Assembly (NCBI GenBank): GCA_030686995.1
Contig: CM060691.1
Coordinates: 61,834,838-61,898,837 of the forward strand
From: Artemisia argyi
Taxonomy: Eukaryota > Streptophyta > Magnoliopsida > Asterales > Asteraceae
Direction: 5' to 3'
Length of the DNA: 64,000 nucleotides
Below are positions 34,801 through 44,935 of the stretch, piece after piece. The notes under the pieces were generated by a model. The model worked only from the letters and a program-made list of their open reading frames with translations, searched no databases and was not told where the DNA came from. The first letter of the stretch is position 1, and every line of letters starts with the position of its first letter. The position numbers and the translations under genes were made by a program.

Positions 34801-35458
34801 TTAATTTTAATTTTCATTTTTAAATTTTTGTTAAGTACTTAGCTATTTTATATTTTTATTAAATTCCTATTATATTAAAGTAGTTATAATAATTTTCTCA
34901 GATTTTTATTTTGTTGTTTAGTATTTATTAGAATTAATCTTAGTTTTATTTATAATTAATTAATATTAAGTTTAAAATAGCATAATTAGTTTTTATTAAG
35001 TAAAACCTAGTTTTTATATTTTTTATAGCTTTTATATGTTATAAAATAATTTTAGAAATTTTTCTAGAATTTTTACTGTTCATTTAGTATTTTTCTTAAT
35101 TTAAAATAGTTTAATTAGGTAATTAGTAATTAATTAATAGAAAATCCACAAAAAGACAAAAATACTTATTTTTATTTTTAAAACTTATTTTTAGTCATTT
35201 TATAATTTTAGAAATTTTATTTTCACCTTTTTAGTGTTTAAATAATATTATATTGTATTTTAGTTATTTAAGTATTAATAATAAGTATTAATTAGTATTT
35301 AATTAATATTAATTAATTAAATAGTGTAAAAAGTAATTTTAATTTTCTAAAAAGTTTCTTTTATTATTAGGATTGTATAAATGTGATTTTCACATTTGTA
35401 AGTATTTTATTTTACCAAAACTCGCGTTTTATTTTGTACGTCTACGTTTTATTTAAAC
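31865..35458 (+). repeat. Element D LTR part 2, diverged subfamily
   Basis: It starts TGATGAGTGCTAAAACACTC. It has the same layout as the other LTRs (TCCCTGG repeats, TATTTAAA at 32983-32990, AT-rich tract) but differs throughout, including the leader around 34200-34450. It stops about 240 bp short of a normal LTR end, at AAAC shared with the next segment. Confidence 0.82.
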
Positions 35459-38344
35459 CCGCTCCCTGCTCTCCCCCCTCCTCTCAACTTTTCACCAAAC
35501 CAAACCACTCCAATTAATACTTTCACCAACACTCCCTCCCCCTCTTTAATACTCCCACCTACAACTCACCAAACCCACTAAAATTTCTTGTACCCATTTT
35601 CCCGCCAAATGGGATTTAAACGGTGGGGATCAAAGCAAGCCATCCAACGGCTTAAAAAGGATGTGGGAAAGTCCAAGGATGCCTCCAGGACCTATAAAGA
35701 TGAAGAAAAATAGAAGAAGAGAGTTGTCAATAGTTTTTAGACCATTTCGTAGTGTACTCTTTAAATTCATGTTGAAACTTTAATTTCAGTCTTAATTACA
35801 AGTTGTACCATGTTTTCTTTATGTTAATGAAAGTTTATTTCAAGAGTTCTCAGTTTTCAGTTTCTAATTTCGAATTCAAAATTTTAACATTTTCAAGTAA
35901 ATTTGACACTTTGCTTGAATCTTGTTAGTTGTTGTTCATTCATGTTCCTTTAAGTTCAAATCAGTTATTTATAAGCTTGTTGAAGCGTAGATTCCACCTA
36001 GAAGACTTCTAATTCAGTTTTACTTAAAAAAACATAAAAAATCAAAGAAAATAAAAAAAAATCAAAAATAGACAGAAACAAGAAGAGAAGCAAGGAGGAA
36101 ATATGAACACTGGCATTCCATGGTTTTAGTTGTCTCAGGGGAGACTTTAGGTTGCAACATTGGGTCCTAAGTTCTTGATTGAAACCTCAAAGGATCACTG
36201 TAAGCTCATTTTTTTCTTTTATTCTTGTATTTACTGTACCTGTGGGTGACAAGTGTTCAAGTCAGTTTATTTGTGTCTCTATTTGATTAGTGTAGGCTAT
36301 CAGTTTTAGAGCTTAGGTTGATCATTTCTTTTGAAAATCTCCAAACAGTTACACATTAGGGAGTGTTTGGATTAAGTTGTTCAGCTGTGTTTAAGGTTGC
36401 TTGTGCCTTTCTTCTTGTTTAATGTAAGTTACTAAATGGTCCAATATCTCATTTGAGTCAACAAAACCAGTCCTCATTTGCAAGAAAAAGTCAAAACCTT
36501 GATTATTTGCTCTTAATTGTCTACTGTGGGTGATTTCAGTTGCATAAACATAATAGCAGCCTTATAAGTTAGTAATCCAGCTAGTTTTCAGTCTCATTTC
36601 ATCCTATCATTACGTATTCAGGCATTAAATTAAGTTTAAAACTCAAAAAAGTCATAGTTCCAAGTTTTTCTCAAAAGTCAAAAGTTAGCCTTTTCGATTT
36701 TTCCAAAAGTTCACAGATTTAAATAGAATTTTGTGTTTGTTTTTATGGAATGAAACTTGTTGTTACTTGTTCTATACCAGCTCATCTTTGTGTTTCCATC
36801 TTCCATACATTTTTGCAAATTTTCATTTGGGCCCCACACCCTGCCAAAGTTACTTGCAGGGCAATGGGATGCCCTGCACACAGATAAGCAGCTCAGACCC
36901 TCACCTTTCATGGTCCCTCATGCACTCATTAATGGGCCCCACAGAGAGCTTATTGGCTTTTTGAAAAGCCAATAAGCTCTTCTCTTTGTCCCTAGGCTTG
37001 TTTGCAGGTTTTGACCCCATTTGATAGGGCTGCAAGGTCAAAAAACCTTGTCCCTTGACTGAGTGGACTGTTTGGTCTTTGATTTGCTTAATCCATTTCT
37101 CAGCTTATTCTGAGCTTCTTTCTAGCTTTTTCTAGCTTATTTTAGTTCATACAGCTTATTGCCATCTTATTTCACCATTGTGGGCCCCCCTAGTAGTCCA
37201 CATCAGCTTTTGCTCTTGACAGTTGACCAAAGTCAACTGTCACCATAATAAGCTTGTACTTTGCTTATTTTTAAGCTTCTAGAAAGTTGTTTTTGTAAAA
37301 GTGTCTTATTTTCAGTAGTGTAACAAGTTTCAAAAAGAAAATTAACAAAAATCCAATTTAATTTCTAAGTGATAGTTTCTATTTAATTTTATTTAAATTT
37401 TATTTTTCATTTTTAGATTTTAATTAAGTACTTGTCATTTTTATTAATTTCCTCTTATATTAAAGTAATTATAATAATTTTCTCAGATTTTTATTTTGTC
37501 ATTAAGTATGTATTAGATTTAATCTTAGTTTTATTAATAATTAAATAATAATTAGCTTAAAATAGCATAATTAGTTTTTATTAAGTAAAATCTAGTTTTT
37601 ATATTTTTTTTCTAGCTTTTATAAGTTGTAAAATAATTTTAGAAATTTTCTTGTAATTTTTACTGTTCATTTTCTATTTTTCTTAATTTAAAATAGTTTA
37701 ATTAGATAATTAATGTTTAATTAGTAATTAATTAATAGAAAAACCATAAAAAGACAAAAATACTTATTTTTATTTTTAAAACTTGTTTTTAGTTATTTTA
37801 TAATTTTAGGAATTTTATTTTCACCTTTTTAGTATTTAAATAATATTATATTGTATTTAAGTATTTTAAATATTAATAATTAGTAATAAATAGTTTCTAA
37901 TTAATAATAAATAATTAATTAGTGTTAAAATTTATTTTCTTTTTCTAAAAAGTTTCTTTTAACTTTAGGTTTGTAAAAAAGTCATTTTCACCCCCTGGGT
38001 GTTTTCAGATTTCCGTTTTCACTTTTTATTTCGTACGTTTACGTTTTATTTAAACGTAACGTACGCGTTTTTAAGTTTTAAACGTTTCTGGCTTTTCAAA
38101 CTTTCCAGTGTTGTTTATATAGCTTATTTAAGCTATTCTCTTGTAGATTCCTTAGCTCAATCACACACAAACCCCTTTCTCATCCAAATTCACCCGATCA
38201 CGAAACCGTTTGTTAGCCATCCACACCTCGTCGGGACATAACGACCCGGGGAAACACTATACTTCCGCGGAGCATTGACTCTAGGCAGTTTGACTTTGTT
38301 GACCATTCCCTGGTCAATATAAGTTGACGGTTCGGGCTCAATCA
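35459..38344 (+). repeat. Element D LTR part 3 (5' end missing)
   Basis: It begins in the middle of the LTR (equivalent to about 42039 in the full copy). It keeps TATAAAG (35693-35699), the leader hairpins and the CAATCA end that joins the primer site. Confidence 0.88.
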
Positions 38345-38349
38345 ATTTT

Positions 38350-38367
38350 TGGCGCCGCTGCCGGGGA
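38350..38367 (+). other. Primer binding site, element D (tRNA-Asp type)
   Basis: It is identical to the site of element A (TGGCGCCGCTGCCGGGGA), 5 nt after the LTR end. Confidence 0.8.
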
Positions 38368-38534
38368 GGTTGTGTGCGTTTTCTAAACGGTTTTTCTGAT
38401 TAGTGACTTTGGAATTCGTTCCGTTGTACATCTATCCATCTTTGTTCATATTTTTCTATAAAAACCCAAAAATATTTTTCCTTGCCCTCTAAACATTTAA
38501 TTCTATCTCTTTCTCACTCTTATGTTCAATTCTA

Positions 38535-40391
38535 ATGGAATCGTTTATTCCTTGCGTTGGTTGTGGTGAGCCACTCTTCGGTTTACCATGTCGTTGGTGT
38601 ACATGTGAACAGTGTGGTAATGATATTCAGGACGGAAGTTGTTTGTTTTGTGATTCGAGGAATTCATTTGCTTATGAACCGAATCTGAACTCATTCAACG
38701 ACTATTCAAATTTTTCCAACTACCCACCACAGCCCGACTTATCTTCATTTGGTCAACAAAATTGCTTTAATTGTGGAGATTTGTTGGGAGATGGTTCACA
38801 TTGTGAACGATGTTTTTGCAAGGAATGTGGATTTAATCATGGACTTTGCATGTGTGATGCTTTGAAAGCTGAACCTACATTCACCTCTGATCATGCTCCG
38901 ATCAATTATTCTCAAAATGATTTATTTGGATTTAGGGCCTTGCATGACAAAATTGATCAGAGTGTTGAAAGAATTGAGCACATGTATCAAATCCTCATGC
39001 GTTACCTTTCAACTTTGAACAATACCACTATAACCACCCAAAATGGTGTTGTTCACAATGAACCCTCAACCCCCACTCCCTCTCCGGGGAAGGAAGTGGA
39101 GTGTGAAACGTACTCCATCATTCATCAATCCCCTCATGAAAAATATTGGGGAGAATTGCTAGCCGAAGAGCGAGCAGCTCGCAACAAAGAAGCTCTTGTA
39201 GAATTGTTGATAAGAGAGCAAGCGGCTGAAAGGCATTCCAAATTTCTCAAGGCTTCCATTATCGATGATGATGATGAGGATTCCATTCAAATGAAGGAAT
39301 ATTATGAGGATTTGTCTGTTGAAAACCCACCAGTCCAAAAATCGCAGGGAGAAAATAATATGATTGAATCTCTAGCAGTAGAACAAATGGAAATTGAAAA
39401 ATCCATGAGTGCTAGTCCTTCTCAACTCCCTCAGCCTGCTGATATAACACCCGAGATTCACACTCACTCACTTATTATGGGGGATGAGCATCTTAACACT
39501 ATTCCTGAAAAGGAATCGGACAAATTCATAAAGTCTAGTGTCGAGAACCTTGTCCCAATCCCAAGTGAGTCACAGGGAATTCTCGAGCATTTGTGTGATA
39601 TCCCTCCTCCCCTTGATTTTTCAAAAGATCATGTGGATACACTCTCCGATTCTAACGATGATAGTACATCTTATGGAGAAATTGAGTATGTTGAGGTTTC
39701 ACTTCCTCATTCTGATGTTGACCCTCTTCATTCTTTGTCTTGTGAAGACATCAGTTATGAGCCCGTCAATCCAAAAGAGAATGTTAATCTCTTTGTTCCT
39801 GAAACATTCAATACTACTCTCACCAATCCTCTATTTGAATTCGAATCTGAATTCACTTCGATTTCTGATAATCTAATCTTTGGTATTCGGAATGAGGATT
39901 GTGATGAGTCTATTCTGGAACACGAGTTCACAGATTCACATCTTGTGAATGATTCTCTTCATGAGGAGTTCTCCGGTGAACTCACTCATCATGTCATGAC
40001 TCCTCCGGAGTTTGATAGCCCGGGGGGAGATGCTCTCAATTATGAGAATTTGCAAATTCCCACCCACCCTCCCGGGTTGTTTACGAGCTTACCCTTTGAA
40101 ATCCAAACTCAGGCTACGGAGCCTGCTCTCGAGGAAGAAGATCAAATCATGCTTTTTATCATGATTTTCTTCCTTTTCTTCACCTACAAGGTGACTTCTT
40201 CTCTTCTTCACTCCTTCGGGAATGAAGACACTATATTTGATCCCGGCATTTTCATATATCATTATCTTGAGCCGGATACTTATCTCATCAGTGTGGAACT
40301 TTCACGTGCTTCAAATGTTTGTCCAAACATCTTGAATGAAAGTCCGATTGAGATTGTTTCTTCCACATCATGCTTCCCCAAGGACAAATGA
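38535..40391 (+). CDS. Element D ORF: cysteine-module, membrane-anchored retrotransposon protein (618 aa)
   Basis: Uninterrupted relative of the element A ORF, starting about 165 nt after the primer site. The first module (residues about 7-39; CVGCGEPLFGLPCRWC) has the eight-cysteine CX2C-X8-CX2C-X-CX2C-X8-CX2C layout and matches module 2 of A. The next (about 76-106; CFNCGDLLGDGSHCERC) resembles module 1 of A, so module order is swapped. The two CCHC knuckles of A are absent; a predicted coiled-coil (about 130-160) stands in that region. Glu-rich helices (ELLAEERAARN) and the acidic middle are shared. The membrane segment (about 536-556; IMLFIMIFFLFF) and tail are nearly identical to A. Conservation of an open frame in two diverged elements argues for a function, which is unknown. 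Confidence 0.75.
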   Translation: MESFIPCVGCGEPLFGLPCRWCTCEQCGNDIQDGSCLFCDSRNSFAYEPNLNSFNDYSNFSNYPPQPDLSSFGQQNCFNCGDLLGDGSHCERCFCKECGFNHGLCMCDALKAEPTFTSDHAPINYSQNDLFGFRALHDKIDQSVERIEHMYQILMRYLSTLNNTTITTQNGVVHNEPSTPTPSPGKEVECETYSIIHQSPHEKYWGELLAEERAARNKEALVELLIREQAAERHSKFLKASIIDDDDEDSIQMKEYYEDLSVENPPVQKSQGENNMIESLAVEQMEIEKSMSASPSQLPQPADITPEIHTHSLIMGDEHLNTIPEKESDKFIKSSVENLVPIPSESQGILEHLCDIPPPLDFSKDHVDTLSDSNDDSTSYGEIEYVEVSLPHSDVDPLHSLSCEDISYEPVNPKENVNLFVPETFNTTLTNPLFEFESEFTSISDNLIFGIRNEDCDESILEHEFTDSHLVNDSLHEEFSGELTHHVMTPPEFDSPGGDALNYENLQIPTHPPGLFTSLPFEIQTQATEPALEEEDQIMLFIMIFFLFFTYKVTSSLLHSFGNEDTIFDPGIFIYHYLEPDTYLISVELSRASNVCPNILNESPIEIVSSTSCFPKDK

Positions 40392-40734
40392 ATTCGAGGT
40401 CGAGTCAAGCTAGCGACTCGGTAAACAAAAACAATAGCATGCATATAGGGTTTTCACCCTAAGTGTGGGGGAGTCCCCCATGCTATGGTTACAAATAGAG
40501 TGAAAAAACAAAATGGTTTTTCCACGCTTAGCTTGTAATGTTGCCCTTTTACGTTCAAAATGTCGGCATAATAGCCGGGACTTTGAATATTGAGGACAAT
40601 ATTCATGCTAAGTGTGTGTGGGGGGGGGGGGGGTATTCACTATTCTAGCGAATTTTATCACATTTTATTATATTATACCCCCGTTTTTGACCAAAAATTT
40701 AAAAAAAAAAATTCACTGGAGCTCAAAATTTTTG

Positions 40735-41195
40735 TGGTAATTAGTCCGCCTTGTCTAACCGAAAAAAGGGATTGGCTAGTCCAGGAGCAAACGGCTATTG
40801 GTAAAGACATCTCAAATCCGTTTACGGCTTGCAATTTGCCCAAAATTGCATGGTTCCTCAACTCCCCATATCCTAAAAAGCAAATGAGTTGGCTAGCCCG
40901 CAAGATTATGGCTTGTGGTAAAGGCAATGGAAAATCCATAATTGGTAATCAGCTCACCAAGATGTTGACTATTCCATCCAGAGTTGGCTAGTCCAGAAGC
41001 AAACGGCTTCTGGTAAAGACAAATCAAATCCGTTGACAGCTGGTGGTTTGCTCAAAATCACACGGTTATCAGGTGTGCCACAGTTCTTACACCTGGCTAC
41101 TCCAGAAGTGATGGCTTTTGGTAAAGAGTTTTTCAAATCCATCAAGTTTTCAAAACAGTATTGCTAGGGACTAGCAATAGTTTAGTGTGGGGGAT
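40735..41195 (+). repeat. Stem-loop array and polypurine tract of element D
   Basis: Hairpins lie at 40781-40801 (one mismatch), 40898-40918, 40993-41013 (perfect 8-bp) and 41102-41121, each followed by GGTAAAG. The polypurine tract AGTGTGGGGGAT directly precedes 41196. Upstream (about 40615-40632) is a GTGTGTG plus poly-G run in an internal polypurine-like module. Confidence 0.75.
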
Positions 41196-44100
41196 TGATG
41201 AGTGCTCAAACACTCATCATTTTTGGTCAAATCTGAACTGCAAAACATACAAAAACACTCAGTAATGCATCAAAATACTGAAAATATTTCAAAATTGTGT
41301 TTTATATGTTTTAGATGCAAAATGAGCAAAAACAGATGAAAAACGTATAAAGTTTGCAAAATTGGCAGTTTCAGTCCCCCAACTTTCATAAAATTACAAA
41401 ACTAGTCCCTGGATATTCAAAATATGGAAAATTATCACCAAAGGTCATTTTGAAATCATAAGTTGTCATATTTAGTCCTTTGGTGAAAAATTGGAAAAGT
41501 TTTGGAAATTTACACTTTTGGTCCCTGGAGTTTCAGATTTTGGCAGATTTAGTCCCTGGTGGGATAATTTTGAAAGAAAAATCATTTTGGGTTTTTGGGA
41601 ATTCACATGTGTCACTTTTAATCCTTGGGATGAAAATTTGAGAAATTTACATGTTTAGTCCCCGGACTTTTGAAAATTGACATAAATGGTCCCCGGGAAT
41701 TTTGAAAAGTACAAAAATTGCAAAAATGGGTTTTGGATATTTAAACTATGCAAGTATGGTCCTTATTGTTACTTTGGAAAGATTGCATTTCAGCCCCTTG
41801 CATTTTCAGAAATTACAAAGTTGGTCCTTGTGTATTATTATCAAACCAAAATGGACCCTTTTTATTTATTTAACCCAAAAACCCCACCTCTTAGCCCAAA
41901 CACAAATCTGATCCATAATCCCCCAAGCCCACTTAACTTGGCCCACTCCCTTTTAATAATAACAAGCAGGGTCAAAGCAGTCAACCAACACCCTCACCCC
42001 ACAACCACTGTTCATCACCCTCAACCTCCACAAAACCCGCTCCCTGGTCTCCCCCCCCTCCTCTCAACTTTTCACCAAACCAAACCACTCCAATTAATAC
42101 TTTCACCAACACTCCCTCCCCTCTTTAATACTCCCACCTACAACTCACCAAACCCACTAAAATTTCTTGTACCCGTTTTCCCGCCAAATGGGATTTAAAC
42201 GGTGGGGATCAAAGCAAGCCATCCAACGGCTTAAAAAGGATGTGGGAAAGTTCAAGGATGCCTCCAGGACCTATAAAGATGAAGAAAAATAGAAGAAGAG
42301 AGTTGTCAATAGTTTTTAGACCATTTCGTAGTGTACTCTTTAAATTCATGTTGAAACTTTAATTTCAGTCTTAATTACAAGTTGTACCATGTTTTCTTTA
42401 TGTTAATGAAAGTTTATTTCAAGAGTTCTCAGTTTTCAGTTTCTAATTTCGAATTCAAAATTTTAACATTTTCAAGTAAATTTGACACTTTGCTTGAATC
42501 TTGTTAGTTGTTGTTCATTCATGTTCCTTTAAGTTCAAATCAGTTATTTATAAGCTTGTTGAAGCGTAGATTCCACCTAGAAGACTTCTAATTCAGTTTT
42601 ACTTAAAAAACATAAAAAATCAAAGAAAAAAAAAAAAAAAACAAAAATAGACAGAAACAAGAAGAGGAGCAAGGAGGAAATATGAACACTGGCATTCCAT
42701 GGTTTTAGTTGTCTCAGGGGAGACTTTAGGTTGCAACATTGGGTCCTAAGTTCTTGATTGAAACCTCAAAGGATCACTGTAAGCTCATTTTTTTCTTTTA
42801 TTCTTGTATTTACTGTACCTGTGGGTGACAAGTGTTCAAGTCAGTTTATTTGTGTCTCTATTTGATTAGTGTAGGCTATCAGTTTTAGAGCTTAGGTTGA
42901 TCATTTCTTTTGAAAATCTCCAAACAGTTACACATTAGGGAGTGTTTGGATTATGTTGTTCAGCTGTGTTTAAGGTTGCTTGTGCCTTTCTTCTTGTTTA
43001 ATGTAAGTTACTAAATGGTCCAATATCTCATTTGAGTCATCAAAACCACTCCTCATTTGCAAGAAAAAGTCAAAACCTTGATCATTTGCTCTTAATTGTC
43101 TACTGTGGGTGATTTCAGTTGCATAAACATAATAGCAGCCTTATAAGTTAGTAATCCAGCTAGTTTTCAGTCTCATTTCATCCTATCATTACATATTCAG
43201 GCATTAAATTAAGTTTAAAACTAAAAAAAGTCATAGTTCCAAGTTTTTCTCAAAAGTCAAAAGTTAGCCTTTTAGATTTTTCCAAAAGTTCACAGATTTA
43301 AATAGAATTTTGTGTTTGTTTTTATGGAATGAAACTTGTTGTTACTTGTTCTATACCAGCTCATCTTTGTGTTTCCATCTTCCATACATTTTTGCAAATT
43401 TTCATTTGGGCCCCACACCCTGCCAAAGTTACTTGCAGGGCAATGGGATGCCCTGCACACAGATAAGCAGCTCAGACCCTCACCTTTCATGGTCCCTCAT
43501 GCACTCATTAATGGGCCCCACAGAGAGCTTATTGGCTTTTTGAAAAGCCAATAAGCTCTTCTCTTTGTCCCTAGGCTTGTTTGCAGGTTTTGACCCCATT
43601 TGATAGGGCTGCAAGGTCAAAAAACCTTGTCCCTTGACTGAGTGGACTGTTTGGTCTTTGATTTGCTTAATCCATTTCTCAGCTTATTCTGAGCTTCTTT
43701 CTAGCTTTTTCTAGCTTATTTTAGTTCATACAGCTTATTGCCATCTTATTTCACCATTGTGGGCCCCCTAGTAGTCTACATCAGCTTTTGCTCTTGACAG
43801 TTGACCAAAATCAACTGTCACCATAATAAGCTTGTACTTTGCTTATTTTTAAGCTCCTAGAAAGTTGTTTTTGTAAAATTGTCTTATTTTCAGTAGTGTA
43901 ACAAGTTTCAAAAAGAAAATTAACAAAAATCCAATTTAATTTCTAAGTGATAGTTTCTATTTAATTTTATTTAAATTTTATTTTTCATTTTTAGATTTTA
44001 ATTAAGTACTTGTCATTTTTATATTTTTATTAATTTCCTCTTATATTAAAGTAATTATAATAATTTTCTCAGATTTTTATTTTGTCATTAAGTATGTATT

Positions 44101-44930
44101 AGATTTAATCTTAGTTTTATTAATAATTAAGTAATAATTAGTTAAAAATAGCATAATTAGTTTTTATTAAGTAAAATCTAGTTTTTATATTTTTTTTTCT
44201 AGCTTTTATAAGTTGTAAAATAATTTTAGAAATTTTCTTGTAATTTTTACTGTTCATTTTCTATTTTTCTTAATTTAAAATAGTTTAATTAGATAATTAA
44301 TGTTTAATTAGTAATTAATTAATAGAAAAACCATAAAAAGACAAAAATATTTATTTTTATTTTTAAAACTTGTTTTTAGTTCTTTTATAATTTTAGGAAT
44401 TTTATTTTCACCTTTTTAGTATTTAAATAATATTATATTATATTTAAGTATTTTAAATATTAATAATTAGTAATAAATAGTTTCTAATTAATAATAAATA
44501 ATTAATTAGTGTTAAAATTTATTTTCTTTTTCTAAAAAGTTTCTTTTAACTTTAGGTTTGTAAAAAGTCATTTTCACCCCCTGGGTGTTTTCAGATTTCC
44601 GTTTTCACTTTTTATTTCGTACGTTTACGTTTTATTTAAACGTAACGTACGCGTTTTTAAGTTTTAAACGTTTCTGGCTTTTCAAACTTTCCAGTCTTGT
44701 TTATATAGCTTATTTAAGCTCTTCTCTTGTAGATTCCTTAGCTCAATCACACACAAACCCCTTTCTCATCCAAATTCACCCGATCACGAAACCGTTTGTT
44801 AGCCATCCACACCTCGTCGGGACATAACGACCCGGGGAAACACTATACTTCCGCGGAGCATTGACTCTAGGCAATTTGACTTTGTTGACCATTCCCTGGT
44901 CAATATAAGTTGACGGTTCGGGCTCAATCG
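41196..44930 (+). repeat. 3' LTR of element D (complete, 3,735 bp)
   Basis: It starts TGATGAGTG; the end reads CAATCG where other copies read CAATCA, so the last base is mutated. About 11 TCCCTGG/TCCTTGG-type repeats lie in 41372-41830. TATAAAG is at 42272-42278, and the leader hairpins are at about 43436-43457 and 43526-43559. GTAAG follows. Confidence 0.88.
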
Positions 44931-44935
44931 GTAAG

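Larger units (their letters stand above)
28375..44930 (+). mobile_element. Element D: mosaic relative of element A
   Basis: GTAAG (28370-28374 and 44931-44935) flanks the whole 16.6 kb. Inside, in order: a 5' LTR cut at about 31578; the 3' tail of an internal region (31579-31864); a diverged LTR cut at about 35458; an LTR lacking its first 0.85 kb (35459-38344); a primer site; an ORF; a stem-loop array; a polypurine tract; and a complete LTR (41196-44930). LTR parts 1, 3 and 4 are nearly identical; part 2 is a different subfamily. There is no gag, protease or polymerase. Confidence 0.85.

Noticed and set aside
2108..38367. tRNA genes suggested by TGGCGCC and TGGCATCAGG sites
   Set aside because: These are primer binding sites complementary to tRNA 3' ends, right after LTRs. 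No cloverleaf is present around them.
30466..43490. Identical 66-, 72- and 77-codon ORFs repeated near 30.5, 36.7 and 43.3 kb
   Set aside because: They sit at the same place in three copies of the D-type LTR and are kept only because the LTRs are nearly identical. They overlap a hairpin-rich leader, run on both strands and have no domain.
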